NCBI GenBank assembly: GCA_964534095.1
Contig: CAZHPF010000061.1
Coordinates: 1 to 5,787, forward strand
DNA from: CALMSM01 sp964534095
GTDB taxonomy: Bacteria; Patescibacteriota; Saccharimonadia; Saccharimonadales; CALMSM01
DNA: 5,787 nt
Direction of reading: 5' to 3'
Shown here one piece after another: positions 1-5,195 of this stretch (position 1 is its first letter; each line of letters begins with the position of its first letter). Position numbers and translations under genes: made by a program. Below the pieces are notes generated by a model. That model did not search any database and was not told where the DNA came from. It worked only from the letters and a program-made list of their open reading frames with translations.

Positions 1-2
1 TA

Positions 3-50
3 TAGCCTCCGGGGGTAGGTTTAATTAATGTCCTGTATACCTAAAGGCTA
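3..50. other. Nested imperfect inverted repeat at the 3' end of the transporter gene
   Basis: Arms TAGCCT (3-8) and AGGCTA (45-50) are exact complements. Inside them TAGGT (16-20) pairs with ACCTA (39-43), leaving a 7-versus-1 nt bulge and an 18-nt loop. The outer arm includes the transporter stop codon (TAG on the minus strand, 48-50). It could be a 3'-end hairpin of the transporter mRNA or part of a neighbouring structured RNA outside the window. No U-tract follows within the window, so it is not a classical intrinsic terminator. Nothing else is seen in bases 1-47. Confidence 0.35.
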
Positions 51-698
51 ATGTGAAGATTTAAGCCATCTAACTCCAGCATACACAAGAGGCGTTTCGA
101 TAATGGACATGCAGCACTTCAGTAACCAGTACGGGACAATCAAACTTACCAGGAAGCTGACATTACTGCTTAGCGAGTGGTCAAACGCGTAAAAGGCAAG
201 GCTGATAAATATGATAGTATCCAGCAGCTGTGCCCCAAAGTTGGAGATATTGTTGCGGAACCAAAGAGCTTTTTTGCCCAGTCGTTCACGAATTTTAGCA
301 AAGATAAGCACATCGCAAATGTTTGCAATAGCGAAAGCGATCAAACTGGCACCTGCGAACCGAAGCGAAGACGAGAAGATGAGGTCGTAGGCTGATTCTT
401 TTGGCGCGAAGCGAGTTGAGGCCGGCAGCAGCGTTGCGATAGCTGAAAACAGAAAAACCATTGCTACAGAAACCATTCCGGCACGGATAAGGCTTCTGGC
501 GCGATCCTTGCCGAATACTTCAAATACGATATCGTTAATTGAAAAAACCAGCGGCAGCAGCAGGATCGCCACACTTGCGTTAAGGTGCAGCCAACTCACG
601 TTGGCTATAGGGAACGTCTTAACCCCCATTAACTCTGAAGCAATGATCGCAAAAAAATATATTGCAAAAAGAATATCTAACTTTTGAAACTTTGACAT
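48..698 (-). CDS. yhhQ: Queuosine-precursor transporter, YhhQ/VUT (DUF165) family
   Basis: A 216-aa integral membrane protein recognised as the YhhQ/VUT family. Members import 7-deazaguanine precursors (preQ0, preQ1, or queuine in some bacteria) used to make queuosine in the anticodon of GUN tRNAs. Six hydrophobic segments are visible near residues 7-24, 40-56, 70-91, 112-134, 155-172 and 180-198. Family-like motifs are N-D-I-V-F-E-V-F-G at 55-63, F-R-N-N-I-S-N at 147-153 followed by Q157 and D160, and E-T-P-L at 201-204. The length is normal for the family. The ATG is chosen because an AAGGA/GGAAGGG Shine-Dalgarno stretch lies about 10 nt upstream. It is transcribed alone, divergent from the dipeptidase gene, from a leader that can hide the ribosome-binding site (separate entry). 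No other queuosine gene is in the window. The exact substrate (preQ0, preQ1 or queuine) cannot be read from the sequence. The family call is firm; the symbol is by homology only. Confidence 0.9.
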   Translation of the reverse strand: MSKFQKLDILFAIYFFAIIASELMGVKTFPIANVSWLHLNASVAILLLPLVFSINDIVFEVFGKDRARSLIRAGMVSVAMVFLFSAIATLLPASTRFAPKESAYDLIFSSSLRFAGASLIAFAIANICDVLIFAKIRERLGKKALWFRNNISNFGAQLLDTIIFISLAFYAFDHSLSSNVSFLVSLIVPYWLLKCCMSIIETPLVYAGVRWLKSSH

Positions 699-777
699 AA
701 CTAACCCTTCCTTGAGATTTAATAAAAATTGCTCAGGAAGTAAAGTGGGGCGAGTAGTTATGGTTGATATTTACTCG
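696..777 (-). promoter_or_regulatory. Structured 5' leader that can sequester the transporter start; candidate riboswitch
   Basis: Read on the minus strand, three helices are possible. (a) CGAGTA (777-772) pairs with TACTCG (756-751): 6 bp, 15-nt loop. (b) CTTCCT-GAG (740-732) pairs with CTC-A-AGGAAG (716-707): 9 bp with one bulged A and a 15-nt loop. This covers the Shine-Dalgarno AGGAAG. (c) CATAACTA (762-755) pairs exactly with TAGTTATG (703-696): 8 bp including the ATG start codon, enclosing helix (b). Helices (a) and (c) share bases 755-756, so they compete. A leader upstream of a queuosine-precursor transporter with mutually exclusive helices over the SD and start codon looks like a translational ligand switch. 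I do not see the preQ1-I or preQ1-II consensus by eye, so ligand and class are inference. Confidence 0.5.
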
Positions 778-793
778 GCTATTCATAGCCAGA

Positions 794-822
794 ACTATAC
801 CAAGCCAAATGTCCATATGCAA
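794..822 (-). promoter_or_regulatory. Putative promoter of the transporter gene
   Basis: On the minus strand, TTGCAT (822-817) is a weak -35 (TTG matches), followed by a 17-nt spacer and TATAGT (799-794) as a 5/6 -10, preceded by TGG (802-800) as an extended -10. Transcription would start near 787-788, giving a leader of about 90 nt that includes both hairpins. It overlaps the footprint of the divergent dipeptidase promoter. Confidence 0.5.
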
Positions 823-831
823 TGCTATAAT
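823..831 (+). promoter_or_regulatory. Extended -10 promoter of the dipeptidase gene, leaderless type
   Basis: TGC (823-825) followed by a perfect TATAAT (826-831). Only 8 nt separate the -10 hexamer from the ATG at 840, so the expected start point falls on or next to the start codon and the mRNA should have essentially no leader. No Shine-Dalgarno sequence is present upstream of the ATG, which agrees. No good -35 is seen; the extended -10 would compensate. Confidence 0.65.
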
Positions 832-839
832 GACTGGCA

Positions 840-1898
840 ATGAGTAGCCCACTTAGGTTTTTGGACGGCCATAACGATAGCGTGGAGAAACTATATTATG
901 CGGGTTCTCAAGGGGTAGTTGAATTTTTAAAGGGTAAACCAAACGACCACATTGACTTGCCGCGGATGAAACAAGTTCACTTTGCGGGCGGGTTTTTCGC
1001 TGTGTTTGTGCCGAATAAAACCAAAGGTAATAGCCACAAGACACGCACCATTCCTCCATTGCCATATACATACGCCCAGCAATATACCGCTACGGCTATG
1101 AGCCTATTACAAAAAGTCGAAGCCCAATCAAACGGAGACTTTTCTATAGTAAAAAGTATCCCAGAACTCAGCACCTGTCTAGAAAAAGGGAGCGTGGCCG
1201 CCATTATGCATTTTGAAGGGGCAGAGGCCATAGCGGAAGACCTTAGCAACCTCCAAGAATATTATGATGCCGGTCTGCGCTCAGTCGGCTTAGCATGGAG
1301 CCGACCTAATGTATTCGCTGAAGGAGTTCCTTTTAGTGCTAGTAAAGGCGAACCGTTAGAATTCCCCCATTCACCAGACACAGGCCCGGGGCTTACCCGA
1401 GCCGGTAAAGAATTAGTACGCGCCTGCAATGACATGGGTATAGTGGTAGACCTAGCACACCTCAACGAAAAAGGTTTCTGGGATGTAGCTACTCTTAGCT
1501 CCAAGCCGCTCGTCGTTACTCATGCCGGAGTCCATACTATTTGTCCGTCGCCCCGTAATTTAACCGACAAACAAATCGATGCTGTAGGAAAATCCAGAGG
1601 CATTATTGGCATCTATTTTGTTGTCAGTGGATTGCATAGTGAGGGGCAGAAAGCCCTAGATGTCTCCCTTTCGTTAATCGTGGAGCACATACTGCATGTT
1701 ATTAAGAGGATCGGCGTAGAACATGTTGGGCTTGGCTCTGACTTCGATGGAGCCACCATGCCTACGGCTCTCGAAGACGTTACTAGGTTACCGCTTCTTG
1801 TTCGTGAACTAAAAAAAGCCGGGCTAAACGACGAGGATATTCGTAAAATAACATACAAAAACTGGCTGCGAGTACTCGAGGAGACGTGGGTAGCATGA
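840..1898 (+). CDS. Membrane dipeptidase-family (peptidase M19) zinc dipeptidase
   Basis: A 352-aa enzyme of the M19 renal/membrane dipeptidase family, a binuclear-zinc amidohydrolase-fold enzyme that hydrolyses dipeptides, in some members including D-amino-acid-containing ones. The metal ligands align with the family: H11 and D13 in D-G-H-N-D, bridging E126 in H-F-E-G, H207 in V-D-L-A-H, H228 in V-T-H-A-G, and D301 in G-S-D-F-D-G. R239 in the P-R-N segment corresponds to the substrate-binding arginine of the mammalian enzyme. The set appears complete, so the enzyme should be active. No signal peptide or membrane segment is visible, so it is probably cytosolic and could recycle imported peptides or wall-derived dipeptides. 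The ATG at 840 is fixed by the extended -10 box just upstream (leaderless type). The gene stands alone, converging on the 89-aa gene. Substrate preference is not determinable here. Confidence 0.93.
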   Translation: MSSPLRFLDGHNDSVEKLYYAGSQGVVEFLKGKPNDHIDLPRMKQVHFAGGFFAVFVPNKTKGNSHKTRTIPPLPYTYAQQYTATAMSLLQKVEAQSNGDFSIVKSIPELSTCLEKGSVAAIMHFEGAEAIAEDLSNLQEYYDAGLRSVGLAWSRPNVFAEGVPFSASKGEPLEFPHSPDTGPGLTRAGKELVRACNDMGIVVDLAHLNEKGFWDVATLSSKPLVVTHAGVHTICPSPRNLTDKQIDAVGKSRGIIGIYFVVSGLHSEGQKALDVSLSLIVEHILHVIKRIGVEHVGLGSDFDGATMPTALEDVTRLPLLVRELKKAGLNDEDIRKITYKNWLRVLEETWVA

Positions 1899-1911
1899 GG
1901 GTTATTAACCC
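1899..1911. repeat. Short perfect palindrome at the convergent gene junction
   Basis: GGGTTA-T-TAACCC starts directly after the dipeptidase stop and contains the stop codon of the opposing 89-aa gene (1905-1907). As RNA it would form a 5-bp stem with a 3-nt loop on either strand. It lacks a following T-run, so at best it is a weak bidirectional 3'-end signal; chance is possible. Confidence 0.3.
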
Positions 1912-2174
1912 GGTCGTTTATCTAAATCTTGACACGGGTCGCGAGTCCCTAGCCATGGGTCGTCCACATTACAGTCCGGAGGTAAGGGCGTGTGGTCGAT
2001 GTGACCATTATCAACTACGTTTTCGTATACTTCGTAAGCATCTTCAGGAGTAAGGTCGCCCCGATCAATTGCCGTATTGAGGATATGAGCCAAACAATTG
2101 ACCCGCCGGTCTCGCACGGTTCCTATCCCTCCTGCGTCGAAAAGTATATAGGGAATTTGTTCCACTTCTGTCAT
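1905..2174 (-). CDS. Small acidic protein of unknown function
   Basis: An 89-aa protein that I do not recognise. I consider it real because a good Shine-Dalgarno AGGAAG (2188-2183) lies 8 nt before the ATG, because it fills the whole gap between two solid genes, and because its composition is protein-like. It is strongly acidic (about 18 Asp/Glu against 7 Lys/Arg) and soluble, with no membrane segment. The middle (about 23-56) looks like two helices separated by the turn R-G-D-L-T-P-E-D; the tail from about 57 is Pro/Asp-rich and probably unstructured. Three cysteines (27, 68, 81) and three histidines (30, 58, 61) are present but form no recognisable metal site. It is tail-to-tail with the dipeptidase gene and divergent from the kinase gene. 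A weak TAAAAT -10 may lie at 2213-2208. The overlapping plus-strand reading frame (1992-2204) lacks such support. Confidence 0.6.
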   Translation of the reverse strand: MTEVEQIPYILFDAGGIGTVRDRRVNCLAHILNTAIDRGDLTPEDAYEVYENVVDNGHIDHTPLPPDCNVDDPWLGTRDPCQDLDKRPG

Positions 2175-2182
2175 TACAGCAG

Positions 2183-2188
2183 CTTCCT
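2183..2188 (-). promoter_or_regulatory. Shine-Dalgarno of the 89-aa gene
   Basis: AGGAAG on the minus strand, 8 nt from the ATG at 2174. It is the main evidence for coding on this strand and for this start. Confidence 0.6.
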
Positions 2189-2244
2189 GTCATTGACGAA
2201 GTGAGTTATTTTACTGCAACAGCTAGCGCCAGAGGGGAAAGCGG

Positions 2245-2252
2245 TATAAAAT
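2245..2252 (+). promoter_or_regulatory. Possible -10 region for the kinase gene, leaderless type
   Basis: TATAAAAT contains two overlapping 5/6 -10 hexamers: TATAAA at 2245-2250 and TAAAAT at 2247-2252. The second ends 8 nt before the ATG at 2261, the same spacing as at the dipeptidase gene. No TGn extension and no clear -35 are visible, so it is weaker than the other promoters here. Confidence 0.4.
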
Positions 2253-2260
2253 ACAGGCTA

Positions 2261-2920
2261 ATGGTTATACAAACTCTGTTGTCGCTTTGTCTGATTGGGG
2301 CGCTAGGGGCTATAGGAGTAGTTCTGGCAGAGGTACTGCGCCACAAACATCTCATCAAGAACGAAGACGCCCGCAAAGCCGTCCATGTGCTCCATGCACT
2401 GAGTATTACTGCGTGGGCTTACTTTTTGCCTACCTACACGCCCATTATTATCGCCGAACTGCTTTTCATCGGACTAGTTATGTTTACTAAAAAATATAAT
2501 ACCCTAGCGGGCATGCGAGCGGTCGGGCGATTCACGTACGGCGAGCTACTCTTTCCTTTGGGAGTAATAGGGCTCTGCTTGCTCCACCCTCGCTACTCCT
2601 GGTTTGCTGTCTGTGTGCTCCAGCTTGGGCTTTCAGATGCCGTGGCCGCAGTAGTAGGTAAACGTGTGAAATCAGCTACCTACACGGTGTTTGGGCATAC
2701 CAAAAGTCTGGCAGGTACCTCGGCTTTCTTCTTGAGCTCCACCCTCATATTTATAGGGTATCTTCTCAGTCAGCCCAGGGTAGATACAGCACTTTTCCCA
2801 GTTGTTGTTCTGGCATCTATCATTCTGGCGACTGTCGAAAACCTATCGCCGTACGGCAGTGATAATATCGCTATCCCACTGGCCGCCTATGCTCTTTTGA
2901 GTGTCGGCTTACTTAGCTGA
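2261..2920 (+). CDS. CTP-dependent polyprenol/phytol kinase-like membrane protein (SEC59/VTE5, COG0170)
   Basis: A polytopic membrane protein of 219 aa from the ATG at 2261. It resembles the dolichol/phytol kinase family, which uses CTP to phosphorylate isoprenoid alcohols. Family-like motifs (numbering from this ATG) are R-K-A-V-H at 38-42, S-D-A-V-A-A-V-V-G-K at 125-134, G-H-T-K-S-L-A-G-T at 145-153, and E-N-L-S-P-Y-G-S-D-N at 193-202; these probably form the cytosolic CTP/metal site. About six or seven hydrophobic segments alternate with them. The frame is open upstream to a GTG at 2201, which would give 239 aa. I prefer 2261 because the extra 20 residues are polar and unlike a membrane-protein start, the GTG has no Shine-Dalgarno, and a -10-like box lies between the two starts. 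A likely role is phosphorylating a polyprenol carrier for envelope glycan assembly, but the substrate is inferred. The 3' end overlaps the opposing ATPase gene by 8 bp. Confidence 0.82.
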   Translation: MVIQTLLSLCLIGALGAIGVVLAEVLRHKHLIKNEDARKAVHVLHALSITAWAYFLPTYTPIIIAELLFIGLVMFTKKYNTLAGMRAVGRFTYGELLFPLGVIGLCLLHPRYSWFAVCVLQLGLSDAVAAVVGKRVKSATYTVFGHTKSLAGTSAFFLSSTLIFIGYLLSQPRVDTALFPVVVLASIILATVENLSPYGSDNIAIPLAAYALLSVGLLS

Positions 2921-4754
2921 TTGTATCTTGGTTTTTGAATGGACCATGTGCCCGGAGCGCGTTGAAGATAACAATAATATCGACTACTTCTTGAATCAGT
3001 GCCCCTTGAGCAGCCTTAAACCGTCCCGTAGCAAAGACGGCCATAAGCCCGATGCTAATGAAGATACCAATCAAAATACTCTGCTTGGCAATAAAAAATG
3101 TTCGTTTCGCCACATGTACGCTGGTGGCTACTTTACTCACGTCATCGAGCATCACCACTACATCAGCAGACTCGCTGGCTGCTGTCGAACCACGAGCACC
3201 AAGCGCAATCCCCACGTCGGCAGCAGTCAGCACAGGCGCATCATTCACACCATCACCCACAAAAGCCACCGGTGTATGTTCTACGCTTTCAATCGCCTGG
3301 ATTTTATCGCCTGGTAAACAGTTAGCGATAACACGTTTGATGCCCAGCTTTTTACCTATAACACGGGCGGTACGCTGGTTGTCGCCAGTTACCATCAACG
3401 TTTCTTTAATCCCCAGCTCGCGTAAACGCTGAAGTGTAGCCTTTGATTCTGGCCGCAGCTCATCAATAAAGGAAATACTTCCGGCAAGCGTACCGTCCAC
3501 TGCCACATAGCTGATTGTTTGCGAGGCTTGCCTCTTCGGTATATTAACTCCCTGGTCTGCCAAGTATTCAGCACGTCCTACCAAGACAGATTTACCCTGC
3601 ACGCGGCCACTAAGGCCATGCCCGCCATGTTCTGTAACTTGTTTGGCACTAGGCAAAGGAGTTTTTGTCTTCTGAGCGGCAGCCACTACCGCTGATGCCA
3701 AAATGTGAGGCGAGTTCTGCTCCAGCGCCGCCGCAAACCCTAACACCTGCACTCGAGTAAACTTGTTGTATGTCTGTACCGCGTCAACTAGAGGTTTGCC
3801 TTGGGTAAGTGTACCCGTTTTGTCAAAGGCAACCGTGCGAGTCTGGGCGAGTAATTCAAGTGCCGAACCGGTTTTGATAATAATGCCATGACGTGCTGCG
3901 CGGCTCATACCCGATATCAGGGCAATCGGTGCGCCTAACAATAAAGGACAGGGCGTTGCTACGACAATAACTTCCAGAAACCGAAGTGGGTCACCGCTCA
4001 CAAACCAGGCAGCCCCCGCAATCATAAATGCGGTAACAGTAAACGGAATACTGTAGCGATCAGCCAGCCTCACGAACGGTGCTTGTGAGCTGGACGCAGC
4101 CTGGACAAGCTTAATGATTTGTTGGTATTGGCTGTCGGCTGCGCGATGAGTGGCGCGAATGGTTAATGTGCCATCTATATTGATTGAACCGCTCAAAATA
4201 GTATCGCCAACTTGCTTGTCGATGGGCAAACTTTCACCTGTCAAGCTCGATTCGTCGAGCGAAGAAACTCCCTCTATGACCGTAGCGTCAACAGGCACTA
4301 CCTCGCCCGGCATCACCAGAATATGATCGCCGACGGTCAGGACACTGACCTTAACGTCTGTCGTTTTTTTGCCCTTCACTAGGTGGGCTTTTTGCGGCTT
4401 GTGTTCCAGGAGCGAAGTTAGCTCTTTCTTGGCTCGCCCTTCAGCGTAATTTTCCAACGCCTCGCCGCCCGTAAGCATCAAAACAATAATCATTCCAGCC
4501 CAGTATTCATGGAGCAAGACCGACGACACAATAGCAGTTGCTGCCAAAATATCTACCCCGTATCTTCCATCGCGGATATCCCGTACCATACCCCACACAA
4601 GTGGAATCGCATTCAGTGATGCGCTAGCGGCAAGTACTACGTGGGCGGCCGAATCGCGTCCGGTCACATCAAGGGTAATACCGGCTAATACGCTGAGGAT
4701 AACGAGACCTAGCTGCTTGTATTCACCAAAAAATAATCGGATGCTGTGTACCAT
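2913..4754 (-). CDS. Heavy-metal-translocating P-type (P1B) ATPase with a T-P-C-P metal-site motif
   Basis: A 613-aa P-type ATPase that pumps a metal cation across the membrane using ATP. The actuator loop motif T-G-E-S is at 172-175, the phosphorylation motif D-K-T-G-T at 311-315 (D311 phosphorylated), T-G-D at 456-458, and the hinge G-D-G-V-N-D-A-P at 500-507. Membrane segments fit the P1B plan: four at the N-terminus (about 13-30, 36-58, 66-82, 84-98), two at 237-253 and 258-280, and two at 556-577 and 584-600. The intramembrane motif is T-P-C-P-L at 267-271, not the C-P-C of classical Cu/Zn/Cd pumps, and the last helix has Q588, E589, D592 and N598. No N-terminal cysteine-pair metal-binding domain is present. 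The nucleotide-domain His motif reads S-P-H-I (348-351) instead of the usual S-x-H-P. The metal is uncertain (Zn, Cd, Pb, Mn or other). No metal regulator gene is adjacent. The ATG is supported by AAAGGAG 9 nt upstream. Confidence 0.93.
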   Translation of the reverse strand: MVHSIRLFFGEYKQLGLVILSVLAGITLDVTGRDSAAHVVLAASASLNAIPLVWGMVRDIRDGRYGVDILAATAIVSSVLLHEYWAGMIIVLMLTGGEALENYAEGRAKKELTSLLEHKPQKAHLVKGKKTTDVKVSVLTVGDHILVMPGEVVPVDATVIEGVSSLDESSLTGESLPIDKQVGDTILSGSINIDGTLTIRATHRAADSQYQQIIKLVQAASSSQAPFVRLADRYSIPFTVTAFMIAGAAWFVSGDPLRFLEVIVVATPCPLLLGAPIALISGMSRAARHGIIIKTGSALELLAQTRTVAFDKTGTLTQGKPLVDAVQTYNKFTRVQVLGFAAALEQNSPHILASAVVAAAQKTKTPLPSAKQVTEHGGHGLSGRVQGKSVLVGRAEYLADQGVNIPKRQASQTISYVAVDGTLAGSISFIDELRPESKATLQRLRELGIKETLMVTGDNQRTARVIGKKLGIKRVIANCLPGDKIQAIESVEHTPVAFVGDGVNDAPVLTAADVGIALGARGSTAASESADVVVMLDDVSKVATSVHVAKRTFFIAKQSILIGIFISIGLMAVFATGRFKAAQGALIQEVVDIIVIFNALRAHGPFKNQDTIS

Positions 4755-4763
4755 TTCCAGAAA

Positions 4764-4770
4764 CTCCTTT
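4764..4770 (-). promoter_or_regulatory. Shine-Dalgarno of the P-type ATPase gene
   Basis: AAAGGAG on the minus strand, 9 nt before the ATG at 4754. It fixes the start and shows that this gene, unlike its divergent neighbour, has an SD-led mRNA. Confidence 0.8.
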
Positions 4771-4792
4771 AGTTGTTTGCAATTTCTAGTTA

Positions 4793-4801
4793 ATTATAGC
4801 A
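4793..4801 (-). promoter_or_regulatory. Extended -10 promoter of the P-type ATPase gene
   Basis: On the minus strand TGC (4801-4799) precedes a perfect TATAAT (4798-4793), the same TGC-TATAAT nonamer as at the dipeptidase gene. The expected start is near 4785, leaving a leader of about 30 nt with the SD. No clear -35. No obvious operator dyad for a metal-responsive repressor is seen. Confidence 0.65.
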
Positions 4802-4807
4802 GGAACT

Positions 4808-4816
4808 TGTTACAAT
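4808..4816 (+). promoter_or_regulatory. Extended -10 promoter of the two-gene operon, leaderless type
   Basis: TGT (4808-4810) followed by TACAAT (4811-4816, 5/6). Seven nt separate it from the ATG at 4824, so transcription should begin at or within a base or two of the start codon. No Shine-Dalgarno is present. Its -10 lies only 12 bp from the -10 of the divergent ATPase promoter. Confidence 0.6.
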
Positions 4817-4823
4817 AGTCTGT

Positions 4824-5195
4824 ATGACAATCAACCTTATGCTTAGGTGGTGGTATGGTTCGGGCTTTAAGTGGGTATGGCAGGGCTTGATCGTTCGGAG
4901 GCTACACTATGTTTCAGAAGTTTTTTCGGTCAGCGATATGCTCACCACATTGTTTGCGCCGTTTCGCCAAACCTACGCTGGTAAAACAAATGGCGTGAGC
5001 GCACTACAGGCATGGCTTGACCGAACGGTATCGCGAGCCATCGGGTTTGTCGTTCGTTCGCTTCTACTCATCGTAGCTCTCATCGCTGCTATCGTAATTT
5101 TAGCAATTGGCCTAGTGTTGTGTATTGCTTGGCCGGTGCTACCATTCCTGCCACTAATAGCCCTTGGGCTAGCTGTCGCAAAGGTAGGTGCATGA
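4824..5195 (+). CDS. Small conserved-looking membrane protein, CPR-type W-W-Y-G / L-F-A-P-F-R-Q
   Basis: A 123-aa membrane protein of unknown function. The N-terminus carries R-W-W-Y-G at 8-12 and more aromatics to about 19, suggesting an amphipathic membrane-surface segment. A soluble part holds L-F-A-P-F-R-Q at 43-49. The C-terminal third has two hydrophobic stretches (about 79-102 and 103-120), probably a hairpin or two helices, ending in a short polar tail. I associate this motif combination with hypothetical proteins common in Saccharibacteria and other CPR genomes; that is from memory, not a search. It is the first gene of an operon and overlaps the next by 4 bp (ATGA), so the two products are probably made in a fixed ratio and may act together at the membrane. 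The ATG is fixed by the -10 box 7 nt upstream. Confidence 0.8.
   Translation: MTINLMLRWWYGSGFKWVWQGLIVRRLHYVSEVFSVSDMLTTLFAPFRQTYAGKTNGVSALQAWLDRTVSRAIGFVVRSLLLIVALIAAIVILAIGLVLCIAWPVLPFLPLIALGLAVAKVGA
5181..5184 (+). promoter_or_regulatory. Shine-Dalgarno for the overlapping downstream gene
   Basis: AAGG within the end of the 123-aa gene, 7 nt before the ATG at 5192. With the ATGA stop/start overlap it supports reinitiation or coupled translation of the second gene, and selects this start. Confidence 0.5.

Noticed and set aside
177..395. Plus-strand 72-codon open frame in the transporter gene
   Set aside because: Antisense to conserved transporter motifs; very charged and repetitive, with no start signals.
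699..787. Canonical preQ1-I riboswitch in the transporter leader
   Set aside because: The expected short G-rich stem, ACACCC-like segment and A-rich tail pairing with the loop are not visible, so only an unassigned structured leader is claimed.
853..1858. Minus-strand open frames of 72-90 codons within the dipeptidase gene
   Set aside because: Antisense shadows of a fully supported M19 enzyme, without ribosome-binding sites or recognisable domains.
1992..2204. Plus-strand 70-codon open frame overlapping the 89-aa gene
   Set aside because: No Shine-Dalgarno or -10 box near its start, an unlikely composition, and complete overlap with the better-supported minus-strand gene.
2901..3432. Three plus-strand open frames inside the ATPase gene
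   Set aside because: They lie antisense to highly conserved P-type ATPase motifs and have Cys/His/Ser-rich shadow composition.
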